Assembly (NCBI RefSeq): GCF_014287955.1 | Contig: NZ_JACOPD010000010.1 | Location: forward strand, 1 to 64,000 | Length of the DNA: 64,000 nt | Origin: Lachnospira hominis (ex Liu et al. 2021) | Lineage (GTDB): Bacteria; Bacillota; Clostridia; Lachnospirales; Lachnospiraceae | Reading direction: 5' to 3' | Part shown: positions 9,193 through 18,610 of the stretch, one piece after another | Numbering within the stretch: position 1 is the first letter of the stretch | Layout of the letters: each line of letters starts with the position of its first letter | Position numbers and translations under genes: made by a program | The notes under the pieces: generated by a model | What the model saw: only the letters and a program-made list of their open reading frames with translations | Told to the model about the DNA's origin: nothing | The model's database searches: none

Positions 9193-10185
9193 TTATTCAG
9201 CGAATTCAAATAATGAATCTAACATTCTAAGGCTTCTGAAATTACCTTTTGCAGTCATATCACCTGTCATAAATGCTCTGTGGAAGGTAATTTTACCAGC
9301 AACTATATCATCAAACACTGCCTTATTAAGTTTCGCAATAACATCCGCATTATTATTTTCGCCAAACTCAACATCAAGAATATCATTATTTACATTGATA
9401 AGTATTGTTTTATTCTTGTCACTGACGATAATCATATAAGTGCATGAAAATGCTGTTCCCGGTCTGAAACTATTCTTAAAAACATTAATATAATAATCAT
9501 CGCCGCCGTGTTCTTCATCACTAAGAAGTTCTTTATATATAGAGGCAAGTGATTCAATATCTTTTTTCTGTGTTTTTACAAATGTATCATCTGAAACATA
9601 TTTTGAAAGCTGTTCGCTCTCCTGCGGTGTGAATCTTACAACATCTTTCATAACATTGTTTTTTATTGTCTGACTGCTTGATGGCAGTGAAATTCTTTTC
9701 TGTGAAATAGTACGATATATATTCTCAGTCTGTTTCTCTATATACTCCACGCACTTACTGTTAAACTCAAACTCAGTTGTATCATCAACATAGCCTGTGA
9801 TACCATTTCCTGTACGTCCACCAATCATCTCCCACGAATTGACCAGTGAAAGACATACCTCTCTTTCTCCATATGTCTTAGACATTACAACAGGGAACAT
9901 ATATACGTCTCCGATTCTTCCTTTATCTGCATAAAGCCAGCAGGCATCAAGAAGAGTCTGCATATATCCACCCATTCCAATCCATTCAACAGTAGTTGCT
10001 AACACAACTGCATCTGCTTCTGTTACTGTCTGAGATAAAGTTGTAATCTGGTTCTTCATCTCATAGAGATTATATCTTTCCACATTAACATTAAGTTCAT
10101 CTAAAACTTCCTGTATCTTATTAACCACAAATATTGTAGGGTCGTCAACAACCCCTCTTCCGCCATAGTATATATTAACCTTCAT
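9193..10185 (-). CDS. Flavodoxin-like oxidoreductase fused to an SCP2 sterol-carrier domain
   Basis: 330 residues from MKVNIYYGG behind AAAGGA. Residues 1-140 have a flavodoxin/NAD(P)H-dependent FMN reductase pattern (early IYYGG strand, VVLATTVEWIGMGG, LLDACWLY). Residues about 245-328 look like an SCP2 sterol-carrier fold, ending KITFHRAFMTGDMTAKGNF, which matches the family's C-terminal MTGKLKVKG-like core. Proteins with this pairing exist in Clostridia; the ligand is unknown. Transcribed leftward next to the FHA gene, with a 48-nt gap. Confidence 0.7.
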   Translation of the reverse strand: MKVNIYYGGRGVVDDPTIFVVNKIQEVLDELNVNVERYNLYEMKNQITTLSQTVTEADAVVLATTVEWIGMGGYMQTLLDACWLYADKGRIGDVYMFPVVMSKTYGEREVCLSLVNSWEMIGGRTGNGITGYVDDTTEFEFNSKCVEYIEKQTENIYRTISQKRISLPSSSQTIKNNVMKDVVRFTPQESEQLSKYVSDDTFVKTQKKDIESLASIYKELLSDEEHGGDDYYINVFKNSFRPGTAFSCTYMIIVSDKNKTILINVNNDILDVEFGENNNADVIAKLNKAVFDDIVAGKITFHRAFMTGDMTAKGNFRSLRMLDSLFEFAE

Positions 10186-10233
10186 ATACAATATTCCTTT
10201 CACTTTTACGATAGTGTGAATATAGCACAAAAC

Positions 10234-11589
10234 CTATGTTATTTCAACCTTATATGGCAATGCGGCAATATAAATATCATCTCCGTTCTTTATAACACAC
10301 CGCTGATTAGTTGCGATTCTTCTACCATTTACACTCGTACCATTAGTAGAATTCATATCCTCTATATAAAAATCGTCATTTATTTTTACAATACACATAT
10401 GTATATGGCTTACAAGCCTGTTATGTATTACTTTATTACACCTGCCCTCCATACTTCCAACCACACACGGCAGCTTATCAACCGATATATTTTCCATATC
10501 CTCATCACCTGTATAAATAAGATTTATCTCCGGTTCTTTTTTCTTTATACTTTCCATATAATCCGATAACAGCATTGTATGCTCATATTCCTGTGTATGA
10601 CTGTTTTCTTTTTCGATAACGTCATTATTAATATTACTATCATTTTCCGGCTGATAATTTATTTGCGTCTCATATTTTTGTATATATTCTTTTTTTACAA
10701 AATGCGTCAATAACTTATCCGGAACTTTATCAGAGAATATATACACAACGATTCCGGCAACTGCTGCCACAAATGCAATATTAGTATTTATTTTTAACGG
10801 CATAAGTGACGGAAACATAACCCTTACTATAAAATATCCAACAAGAACTACACATATCAGCTTTATTACTTTAATCATTTTTATGATATTGGTATTTTTT
10901 ACCTCTTCCTCTTCCTCAATAACCTCAGGAACCACATCATCAATAACTACTCTTTGGGGTTCACTTCCACTGACATCTGTGTCTCCGTATTCTTCAAAAT
11001 CCATAATTGTCCCAGTATTTTTAAAATTTTCTGATGCGGATAAAGAATCTATAAGTGCTGTCATTTCACATATTTTATAATTATTCTGCACAATCTTCTG
11101 ATAAATCTCGTAGACATCCATCAAATGGTCTTTATCATTATGGTCGAACTTTTCAAGCATATAATCAAAAAGATTCTTAATCTGTTTTTCTGCCTTTCCG
11201 CCAATAAACTCTTTATTTGTTCCCGGAAAATATATAAATTCAATATTTGTTCCGGCCGCATCATAAAAAATAGTTTCCGGACTTATAATAACAGAATCTA
11301 TACCAAGCATATAATCATCTACCGACCTTGCCATATTTTCTATTCCATTAATCACATTCACAAAATCATGCCATCCCAGATTTTTATATGAAAATATTTT
11401 ATCAAGTGTCTGTCTTGAAGTAACATCATAGAAAAACATAATTTTATTATTAATTCTTCTTGTCTGCATTTTAAGCAATCCTGCTATTGTATTTTTTTGC
11501 AGCATTTTTTGCTCATATTCACAGTCCTGTGTTTCATATTCATTTTCAATCACTGCATATGTTCTGTTATTCTCCTGTTCATATTTCAT
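10234..11589 (-). CDS. FHA-domain membrane protein of the Tad locus (DUF6382-like N-terminus)
   Basis: 451 residues. The N-terminal 170 residues resemble the DUF6382 domain found with FHA domains in Clostridia; two membrane helices lie at about 237-275; the C-terminal FHA domain (about 375-445) keeps the key pattern GSMEGRCNKVI, NRLVSHIHM and STNGTSVNG, so it can be expected to bind phosphothreonine. Both soluble domains should be cytoplasmic. It is the last gene of the Tad operon, 3 nt after the small TadE-like gene, and might link pilus assembly to a Ser/Thr kinase, none of which is in the window. Confidence 0.75.
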   Translation of the reverse strand: MKYEQENNRTYAVIENEYETQDCEYEQKMLQKNTIAGLLKMQTRRINNKIMFFYDVTSRQTLDKIFSYKNLGWHDFVNVINGIENMARSVDDYMLGIDSVIISPETIFYDAAGTNIEFIYFPGTNKEFIGGKAEKQIKNLFDYMLEKFDHNDKDHLMDVYEIYQKIVQNNYKICEMTALIDSLSASENFKNTGTIMDFEEYGDTDVSGSEPQRVVIDDVVPEVIEEEEEVKNTNIIKMIKVIKLICVVLVGYFIVRVMFPSLMPLKINTNIAFVAAVAGIVVYIFSDKVPDKLLTHFVKKEYIQKYETQINYQPENDSNINNDVIEKENSHTQEYEHTMLLSDYMESIKKKEPEINLIYTGDEDMENISVDKLPCVVGSMEGRCNKVIHNRLVSHIHMCIVKINDDFYIEDMNSTNGTSVNGRRIATNQRCVIKNGDDIYIAALPYKVEIT

Positions 11590-11592
11590 ACA

Positions 11593-11937
11593 CTACTCCT
11601 TTAGTTTTAACAAAGCATTGGTTTTTCTTATAAAATCACTTTGCGAATTCGGCTTTATATAATCATTAATACCTGATGTTATCTCATTCATGTCTGTTTC
11701 TTTTATTAATAATCTGCTTCTGGCGTTATCCGCCGCATTTTTTAATATTTCATTATATTTTTCGTTTTTATCAGAAATATTTTCCTGTTCTAATTTTAAT
11801 GCCACCTGTAACTTTATTGAATCCACAACAAGTTCATCATGCCATCTCATCCCAAACAAAATTAACGTAACAATAATTCCTGTAAACAACGGAATTAAAA
11901 CAGAATTTTCAATTACAAATGAAGCTCTCACATACAT
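11593..11937 (-). CDS. Small TadE-like pilus protein
   Basis: 114 residues starting at MYVRASFVIENS. The N-terminus has the TadE pattern: a short basic leader, ASFVIENS, then a hydrophobic helix (about 10-30), followed by a helical polar region. The glutamate five positions into the hydrophobic segment is the hallmark of type IV pilin-like substrates. The gene overlaps the end of the preceding small peptidase gene by 10 bp and is followed closely by the FHA gene. Confidence 0.6.
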   Translation of the reverse strand: MYVRASFVIENSVLIPLFTGIIVTLILFGMRWHDELVVDSIKLQVALKLEQENISDKNEKYNEILKNAADNARSRLLIKETDMNEITSGINDYIKPNSQSDFIRKTNALLKLKE

Positions 11938-12341
11938 AATGCAGTCACCATTGCACAAATTCCAAGATACGGCACAAATGGAATTTCGCTTTTTACTGAG
12001 ATTTCCTTTTTAACTAATCTTATAAAATTAACAATGCCCAACAGCAGTGTTGCCATCGTAAAAGAAAATACTGCAAAAACTGTTCCTTTAATAAGAATTA
12101 CTATAAACGTAACAATAACGTCACCTATACCAATACACTTAAACGTAATACTTACGCCAAACAACGCTCCGACAAAACATATTCCGGCAATTATTTCCGG
12201 CAATGAAAAATTAAAATTAAATGCTGTATATATAACAGCTGTAATTGTTAATATTACAAGAATTATTACATTTAATGATTTGTACATTATATCCTGAACC
12301 GACAAAACCATCATATTTATACATAGCAATATATTTTCCAT
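11928..12341 (-). CDS. Second, small A24-type prepilin peptidase
   Basis: 137 residues, nearly all membrane helix. The two catalytic aspartates of A24 aspartic peptidases can be placed: SVQDIMYKSLN near the N-terminus (D followed by N, as in the D-X6-N signature) and GIGD in the middle. The start is MENILL; AAGGAG lies 12 nt upstream, inside what would be coding sequence for the longer frame. It is distinct from the peptidase at 19.6-20.1 kb, so this locus carries two. It may process the TadE-like proteins on either side rather than the Flp pilin; that is inference. Confidence 0.65.
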   Translation of the reverse strand: MENILLCINMMVLSVQDIMYKSLNVIILVILTITAVIYTAFNFNFSLPEIIAGICFVGALFGVSITFKCIGIGDVIVTFIVILIKGTVFAVFSFTMATLLLGIVNFIRLVKKEISVKSEIPFVPYLGICAMVTALCM

Positions 12342-12357
12342 CAATTTTTTCTTCTCC

Positions 12358-13245
12358 TTAATTATCACCTGCTGCACATAGTCTGCACGCTCTCATACCT
12401 GTCACTTTATTACGCGAAATTTCAATTATTGTCCTGTTTATCTCACTGCAGTTTTCATCCCGGTGATATCTGACCCCATAATCAGTTACATATACATATT
12501 CATAACTTGATTCATTTTTATCATTATATTTTTTACATTTACTACACGGATAATAAATTGAACCATTTTTATTTCTATAATTATTTATCTGCGAAAAATC
12601 CACCATTTTTACATCAATATTTAATGCCGGACAATTTCTTGTCTTGTGATAAACTGTTCCGGTTCTGGTTATAAAAACGCTATCTGTATTATCTTTATCC
12701 TTGCCATAATCACCGGCATATTTTTCTCCAAGCCATACTTCATAAGTAAATTCCTGCACAACTTTGATATATCCTATTCCAAATATATCAAATGGATTTT
12801 TAACTGAATATTCTGCTGCCGCCTGAATTGTACTGCTGTCATAACTATAGCAAATAATTTTTATTCCGGAATTTCCGCCCTTTATATTATGTTCTTTTGC
12901 ATATTCACTTCCCAGATTTTTTATTAAAACCGAATGTAATGACAAACTTCCAACAATTGTATCGTTTATGTTTATATCTTTCTCATTTATAATTTCATCA
13001 TTTTGTTTTTCTTTTTGTACATAGTTAAGATAATTATATTTATTCTGTTCACGTAAAGCATTATATAAAGCTGCATCTACTTCCAATCTTATTTGATAAA
13101 TCTGCATCATATAGGTTACTGCCATAACTGCGTATATATACAGCGGCATTACAAGTGCTGCCTCTACTGTTGCTGATGCTTTTATATACACCCCGTTTTT
13201 CAGATTAGTAATAATAATATTGAAATTATTGGCGTTATTACTCAT
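12358..13245 (-). CDS. TadE-like pilin with two C-terminal Cys/His modules
   Basis: 295 residues. ASATVEAALVMPLYIYAVMA (23-42) is a clear TadE N-terminal helix with the conserved Glu. The middle resembles other TadE proteins. The C-terminal 105 residues are a tandem repeat: module one has H200, C205 and a C234-x2-C237 pair, module two H261, C266 and C287-x2-C290, each opening with a V-[FY]-[IV]-T-x-x-G-x-x-YH strand. This H-x4-C...C-x2-C pattern is seen at the ends of many Firmicute surface proteins and suggests metal binding. The modules would face outward. Next in the operon is the small peptidase gene, 16 nt on. Confidence 0.75.
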   Translation of the reverse strand: MSNNANNFNIIITNLKNGVYIKASATVEAALVMPLYIYAVMAVTYMMQIYQIRLEVDAALYNALREQNKYNYLNYVQKEKQNDEIINEKDININDTIVGSLSLHSVLIKNLGSEYAKEHNIKGGNSGIKIICYSYDSSTIQAAAEYSVKNPFDIFGIGYIKVVQEFTYEVWLGEKYAGDYGKDKDNTDSVFITRTGTVYHKTRNCPALNIDVKMVDFSQINNYRNKNGSIYYPCSKCKKYNDKNESSYEYVYVTDYGVRYHRDENCSEINRTIIEISRNKVTGMRACRLCAAGDN

Positions 13246-13339
13246 ATTTTCTGCCTTTCATTTGCATCCGCCTGTCCTTAAAATTAAAAAATGTAATGGC
13301 TTATATAATAAAAAACGGGGGCATATTCTACATACAGAT

Positions 13340-15271
13340 TCAGCTTATATAACTGTATTTTACCTGACGTATATATTCTTTTGCATTTATTCTCCTGTCC
13401 GCTTTCAGTAATACATTTACCTGTATCCGGGCTTCATAAATATAATCTTTCATTCTGAAACCGGTTTTGCCCATATCTATTATTCTAAGTTCCATGGCTG
13501 TCATTGTTCTGTAATTTTTAATATTTTCACTTACACTATGTAATAATAATTCGAGATAATCATTATAATCTGCCCGGCCTTTTAAAATACGCTCTGCCCT
13601 GCTGTTTTTTTCACTATCAGCTTTGTCATATTTTAAATTTCCGGCAAGCATGTTTTTAAGCGACAATTTCCAGTCATTATCATTTTTAATAACGGCTATC
13701 TCATCTCCTTCAAAAAGTCTTCTGACATCTACAATACTTTCCGCATAAGACCATATTCCCATAATTATATATTGCACAGCCTTTACCACTAAAAGATTTC
13801 CCGTAAATCCGGCAATTGATGATGCAAGTGCAAAAGCTTCACTTCTCTTTTCACCATTAGTTACAAGATATGCCATGTTGACCGCTTCTCTTACAGCTGA
13901 AAGTTTCAATATAATACTGTTAATATTATCTCTGTCAGAGTTTTGTCCACAAATAATATATTCAACAGGATATTTTAATCCACCATATCTGTTTTTCCCC
14001 GGAAATGTATCAAATGTGTCCATAATATATAAATCATACATTAATGTCTGTGTGTTAATTTTTCTACTTCCATTCCCGCTTATATATTCCTGTGCCAGAC
14101 CTTCATAATTAAATGAAGCATCTGAAACTGTAATTCCATCAAGTACAAGTCCGGATATTCCATTTGAAAATTTCTTTCCGAGGCTTTTTATTTCTTTTAG
14201 CCGTTGTTTATTTTGCTGACTATTTTCTGATTCAACAGCAGTAAAATTTATTATTTTTATATTCTCTGCATATTCCGAAACCTGTTCAAATTTTTCTTTA
14301 TATTCCCACGTATTTGAATATAAATCTATTTCCTCAGGTTTTAAAACCAGCTCATTTATTAAATTAATGTCTCTTAAATTTGTTAACAAATCCTGTCTGA
14401 CAGTATTTAATCTGTTTGCTGTATCTTCATCTGATGTGGATTTTTTTAAATCTTCCTCCATCACTGTACTTACTTCTTCTCCGAGAATATCTTTTTTACT
14501 TTTTATCTTTTCCAGACATGCATTTATTTTTTTCTGAAAATCCTGATTTTCATCATTATATGAATCAATCTGCTCAATTATCTTATCCGATATCTGCTGT
14601 ACATTATCCGTTTCTTTACGTAAAATTGCATAATTATATTTATATACCTCAAGATACTTTTCGTCCTTATATTCCTCAAGCAGCAATAAATCTTCTTTTA
14701 AATCGGTTATACATACTGAAATATTTTGGTACTTGTAATTAATCTCAGAAATATATGCAGATATGATATTTTGTTTTCCTATAAATGAATTATCTATATC
14801 GCACTCCTGTATGCTTTTATTAATATCTTTTATACACTCTCCACGCTCTGTTTCTGTTTCACCATCAGAAGAAAATGCACTAATGATTTCACCTGCAGAT
14901 GCATACTTCATATAATTTAAAATCTGTTCTTTTACTGCATTGCCATTATTGTCTGTCATATACTTTAAATCAGTTATGCATGCTTTATTAAAAACTACGC
15001 TGTTTTTCTGACATATGTTTTCAATATTCTTTCTCGCATAATATTCTAATTTATTATCATTACATTGTTCGTTGCTTATAACAAATATATTAAATTCTGA
15101 CAGACATTCATTGTGATAACCCCCAAATACTGATTCTGCTGACATTCTTGATGCCATATCTGTCTCATAATATATAACTGACATTCTTACCGAATTAATC
15201 ATAGTGCAGATAAATGAAATTACAATTGCAAATGTCAACGATGCATATACTGTTATCTGAGCTTTTATCAT
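13340..15271 (-). CDS. TadG/DUF5702-like pilus protein
   Basis: 643 residues with an N-terminal pilin-like helix (about 5-30, ITVYASLTFAIVISFICTMI) and a conserved N-terminal pattern with TDMASRMSAESVFGGYH. The rest is external: long helical coiled-coil-forming stretches (about 200-360) and a hydrophobic C-terminal part. This matches DUF5702-type proteins that accompany Tad loci in Clostridia and probably play a TadG-like role in the minor pilin complex. Its ATG overlaps the Flp1 stop codon by 4 nt (ATGA), which implies translational coupling. Confidence 0.7.
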   Translation of the reverse strand: MIKAQITVYASLTFAIVISFICTMINSVRMSVIYYETDMASRMSAESVFGGYHNECLSEFNIFVISNEQCNDNKLEYYARKNIENICQKNSVVFNKACITDLKYMTDNNGNAVKEQILNYMKYASAGEIISAFSSDGETETERGECIKDINKSIQECDIDNSFIGKQNIISAYISEINYKYQNISVCITDLKEDLLLLEEYKDEKYLEVYKYNYAILRKETDNVQQISDKIIEQIDSYNDENQDFQKKINACLEKIKSKKDILGEEVSTVMEEDLKKSTSDEDTANRLNTVRQDLLTNLRDINLINELVLKPEEIDLYSNTWEYKEKFEQVSEYAENIKIINFTAVESENSQQNKQRLKEIKSLGKKFSNGISGLVLDGITVSDASFNYEGLAQEYISGNGSRKINTQTLMYDLYIMDTFDTFPGKNRYGGLKYPVEYIICGQNSDRDNINSIILKLSAVREAVNMAYLVTNGEKRSEAFALASSIAGFTGNLLVVKAVQYIIMGIWSYAESIVDVRRLFEGDEIAVIKNDNDWKLSLKNMLAGNLKYDKADSEKNSRAERILKGRADYNDYLELLLHSVSENIKNYRTMTAMELRIIDMGKTGFRMKDYIYEARIQVNVLLKADRRINAKEYIRQVKYSYIS

Positions 15272-15444
15272 ATCTGCTTAGCCTGACTGCTCATTTTAGA
15301 CAGCAGCATATTAACTAGGCTGGTTATCTGCTTCTTAAACAACATAACAAGACCCACAAGGACTATAATTATAAGCACCACCTCTACTACCCCCATTCCA
15401 CTCTCATCATCCCAGAAATTTTTTATCTTTTTTAATATCTTCAT
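15268..15444 (-). CDS. Flp1-like major pilin
   Basis: A 58-residue protein, too short for common length cut-offs. The start follows AGGAGA. It begins MKILKKIKNFWDDESGMGVV, with a basic leader and the sequence DESGMGVVEVVLIIIVLVGL. That is the Flp signature: cleavage after Gly, Glu at position 5 of the mature helix, and a hydrophobic core. A basic amphipathic tail follows (KKQITSLVNMLLSKM). It lies between tadC and the DUF5702-type gene and shares ATGA with the latter. Probably the structural subunit of the pilus, cleaved by the A24 peptidase. Confidence 0.85.
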   Translation of the reverse strand: MKILKKIKNFWDDESGMGVVEVVLIIIVLVGLVMLFKKQITSLVNMLLSKMSSQAKQI

Positions 15445-15474
15445 AATACCATTCTCCTATCTCGACAAATTTTT

Positions 15475-16689
15475 TTAATATCCTGAAAAAGACATAAGTG
15501 CCGGAACCATAATAATTGCCATTACAACAATGAGCATAATAATCATTGGTAAAAGTAGTTTTGTACCTGCCTCTTCACCATATTTTTTAGCCATGTTTTT
15601 GCGTTCTTCAAATGCATCCTTTGCTTCTAATGTAAGCAGCAGAGCAAGTTCTTTCGTTCCCTTTTTTATATTTTGAACTATAAGCGAACTAAACTTCATA
15701 TATTCTTTTATTCCACACTTCATACCAAATTCTTCATAAACATAAATCTGCGGTTTGCCTGATTTAAGCATATTAAGTCCTTCTGACATAAACTCATATG
15801 CATAACGTTTTTTTGAACCTGACTTTTGCCTCACCCTATAATCAACAACTATTTTTTCCCATGCCATTCTGACTGTCATTCCCGCCCCGACAAGTAATGA
15901 AAGTTTTGCTACTATCTCCGGATAATCACATTTCATCTGTTTTATTTTTTCTTTTTCATAACTGTTTTTCTTTTCTTTATCATGGTAATGGGCAAATATT
16001 GCCAGCGATATTCCACAAAAAAGGACTGCCGCTGCATAATTACCAGACTCTCTTTTTTTATATATAACCTCCTCTCCATCAACTTCTTTTGGAAGTTCTA
16101 CATAATCGCTATTGTAATCTGACTGTGCACATTTAATTTCATAAAATATATCTTTTTTCAATTGTTCCTCATGTGTCAGTTCCCTGCCACAAACAATCAC
16201 TTTTATTTCATATGATGAAGAATACTCCATGTATTGAAGATTAGCTGTAAGAGTAACTTCTTCCTTCTGGTCCTTTTTCAAATCATCATTATAAACTTTC
16301 CCGTCATACCCGATTAGATTATAATTACTTGAAAACCACTCAATACTTACCGGATTATCTTCTAATTTTTCTATAAGATTCAAATCTGTTTTTATTTCAT
16401 CCAACGAAGCATTGTCATTTAATATCTCTTTTTTTAAATGCTCATAAACATTAAAAAAAAGTTCTTCTGTCTCCTGTGCTGTGTATTTTTCCGGCTCAAT
16501 TGTAATAGTTGTATCTATTCTGTTTTTTCCTGCATATATGCTTACATCCAGATTTTTTTCAGCCCCACTGTACCCGGGTTTTTTAAGGTCCGACTTTTCT
16601 ATATCACGCTCTCCATCTGATATCTCCAGAAATAATGCCGCAACAATTGAAACCAGAATTATAATTATTATTTTTTTATCAAATTTCAA
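15475..16689 (-). CDS. TadC-like pilus assembly platform protein with an external N-terminal domain
   Basis: 404 residues. The C-terminal 180 residues are a type II secretion F domain: LSLLVGAGMTVRMAWEKIV is the F-domain helix pair, and a membrane segment closes the protein (about 378-400). Unusually, an N-terminal membrane helix (7-22) is followed by about 195 residues of beta-rich sequence before the next helix (about 222-240), so a domain lies outside the membrane. TadC proteins usually lack this. The start overlaps the tadB end by 11 bp. Partner of TadB and TadA. Confidence 0.8.
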   Translation of the reverse strand: MKFDKKIIIIILVSIVAALFLEISDGERDIEKSDLKKPGYSGAEKNLDVSIYAGKNRIDTTITIEPEKYTAQETEELFFNVYEHLKKEILNDNASLDEIKTDLNLIEKLEDNPVSIEWFSSNYNLIGYDGKVYNDDLKKDQKEEVTLTANLQYMEYSSSYEIKVIVCGRELTHEEQLKKDIFYEIKCAQSDYNSDYVELPKEVDGEEVIYKKRESGNYAAAVLFCGISLAIFAHYHDKEKKNSYEKEKIKQMKCDYPEIVAKLSLLVGAGMTVRMAWEKIVVDYRVRQKSGSKKRYAYEFMSEGLNMLKSGKPQIYVYEEFGMKCGIKEYMKFSSLIVQNIKKGTKELALLLTLEAKDAFEERKNMAKKYGEEAGTKLLLPMIIMLIVVMAIIMVPALMSFSGY

Positions 16690-17392
16690 TATTTACTATC
16701 CTCTTAGCAATATAATCTGCAACAATAACAACAATAAGACATACACTCATAAAAATACGACCGGCAATATTTCCATATAACATTGCAATAAAATCGTAAG
16801 ATGTAAATCTTAAATATCCGACCATTGCAAATGGCATGATACTCATAATCCCCTGCTCCTGTTTTTTCCCGCTTATTATTGTTTTTATTTCACTGTCAAG
16901 CTCAATTTTTTCCCTGATAAGCGATGTTGTATCCTTAATTATTGTTATCATGTCGCCGCCGCTTCTTTTTGCATATCCAAAAATTTCCGAAAAATATTGT
17001 ATTTCTTCGACATCTGACTTCCTCGCAAAATCTTTCAATACATTTTCAATATTTTCATTGTTATGTATTCTCGTAGCTATTTCTGAAAATGATTTTACAA
17101 TCACTGCATTTCTTCCATACAACATTTTTAATTCTTCCAACGCTTCTTTAAACGAATTTTCAATAGAATAACCTGCATTTAATGCAAATGATACTGCTGT
17201 CATTGCATCCTTAAACTGTAATGCAAGCTGTTGTCTTTCTTTTCGTTTGTTATTTTTTGAATTTTCTCTTATATACAGATACAACCATGGACTCATTAGT
17301 ATTGAAAAATAAATATTTCCGTAAAAAAGCCATGATGCAGCAACTATTATCAATATCCCCTTAGCCAGCCATAGTATTATCTTCTTGTCCAT
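16679..17392 (-). CDS. TadB-like pilus assembly platform protein
   Basis: 237 residues from MDKKIILWL. Two N-terminal membrane helices, a cytoplasmic F-domain (FKDAMTAVSFALNAGYSIENSF, about 75-96 region, and YAKRSGGDMITII), and two C-terminal helices form the usual TadB layout. The reading frame is open further upstream into tadA, but that part has no F-family features and would be antisense to nothing useful, so the internal ATG is preferred; it gives a 32-bp overlap with tadA and translational coupling. With TadC it forms the inner membrane platform turned by TadA. Confidence 0.8.
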   Translation of the reverse strand: MDKKIILWLAKGILIIVAASWLFYGNIYFSILMSPWLYLYIRENSKNNKRKERQQLALQFKDAMTAVSFALNAGYSIENSFKEALEELKMLYGRNAVIVKSFSEIATRIHNNENIENVLKDFARKSDVEEIQYFSEIFGYAKRSGGDMITIIKDTTSLIREKIELDSEIKTIISGKKQEQGIMSIMPFAMVGYLRFTSYDFIAMLYGNIAGRIFMSVCLIVVIVADYIAKRIVNIEI

Positions 17393-18545
17393 ATCCGGCA
17401 AAATACATTTTCTGCGTATTGACAAGTTTATTACCTGTGGCTTTAAGTTCTCCCAAAACCCGTCCGTTACTCTCTGCATTTTCAGCGAATTCAAACAACT
17501 TGTTAAACTTAACTTCTCCTCTAGAAACTCCCACAACTTCCGCAATCTGTAAAACTCTCCTTGTCTTATCCCTGAGTCTGCCCAGATGAATTATTATATC
17601 AATAGCTGATGTAAGCTGCTGCCTTATTGCCGCAACAGGCATATCTATCCCCATAAGTATCATCGTCTCAAGACGTGTCATCATATCTTTGGGGCTGTTG
17701 CCATGTCCTGTAGAAAGACTTCCATCATGTCCTGTAGACATTGCCTGAACCATATCAAGAGTTTCTTTCCCCCTTACTTCTCCAACTATAATTCTGTCGG
17801 GTCTCATTCTCAGACTTGCTCTTATAAGATCCCTTATTGTCACTTCATTTTTACCTTCTATATTGGCATCTCTTGCCTCAAGCCTTACAAGATTTTTTAC
17901 ATGATTTATCTGTAATTCAGCAGCATCTTCAATTGTTATCACTCTCTCATCATTATCAATAAATTCAGAAAGAGCATTCAAAAATGTTGTTTTACCGCTT
18001 CCCGTTCCTCCAGATATAAAAATGTTATATTTTGACTTTACAGCCATCTTTAAAAAATCTGCCGCCTCCTGCGTGAGCGAACCTGTTTCAATAAGTTTTT
18101 CCATAGTAAGTGCATCTTTATAGAACTTTCTTATAGTAATTATCGGTCCATTCAATGCAACCGGAGGCAGAACAATGCTTACTCTGGAGCCATCCTCAAG
18201 CCTTGTATCTGCAATCGGTGATGATATATTAACTATCTTATTAGATAGTGACGCTATTTTTTGTGCAATATCTTCAAGTCTTTCCTCATTCTCAAAACTC
18301 TTATCCCACTTTGTTATATGACCGTTCCTCTCAAGGAAGATATCATCTTTTCCATTAATCATTATCTCTGTTATAGTATCATCCTCTAACAGTTCCTGAA
18401 GTACATCAAGTCTTCTTATCGCATTAAAAACAGACTCCTCAAGTTCTTCCTTCTGCCTTATGGAAATCATATAAAGTCCGCTTTCCTCCTGAACACATTC
18501 GCCTATTACCTGCTTTAATGCAACATCTGTTATATCTCCCGACAT
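17361..18545 (-). CDS. TadA/CpaF secretion ATPase
   Basis: 394 residues from the first ATG, a type II/IV secretion ATPase: Walker A GGTGSGKTTFLNALS, Asp box ITIEDAAELQI, Walker B region DRIIVGEVRGKETLDMVQA and a His box GHDGSLSTGHGNSP, all in order. It powers pilus assembly. The start is doubtful. Codons upstream of 18545 stay open to a TGA at about 18621 and encode plausible family sequence (RIKKRVYDRID), yet contain no ATG, GTG or TTG. Options are an ATA start at 18614 behind AAAGGAG, or a -1 slip on an A7 run from the ATG at 18598. No good ribosome site precedes 18545. Confidence 0.9.
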   Translation of the reverse strand: MSGDITDVALKQVIGECVQEESGLYMISIRQKEELEESVFNAIRRLDVLQELLEDDTITEIMINGKDDIFLERNGHITKWDKSFENEERLEDIAQKIASLSNKIVNISSPIADTRLEDGSRVSIVLPPVALNGPIITIRKFYKDALTMEKLIETGSLTQEAADFLKMAVKSKYNIFISGGTGSGKTTFLNALSEFIDNDERVITIEDAAELQINHVKNLVRLEARDANIEGKNEVTIRDLIRASLRMRPDRIIVGEVRGKETLDMVQAMSTGHDGSLSTGHGNSPKDMMTRLETMILMGIDMPVAAIRQQLTSAIDIIIHLGRLRDKTRRVLQIAEVVGVSRGEVKFNKLFEFAENAESNGRVLGELKATGNKLVNTQKMYFAGYGQEDNTMAG

Positions 18546-18610
18546 GTCTATTCTGTCATATACCCTTTTTTTAATTCTCCCGGCAAAATTCTCCTCATTA
18601 CACCCGTTTT

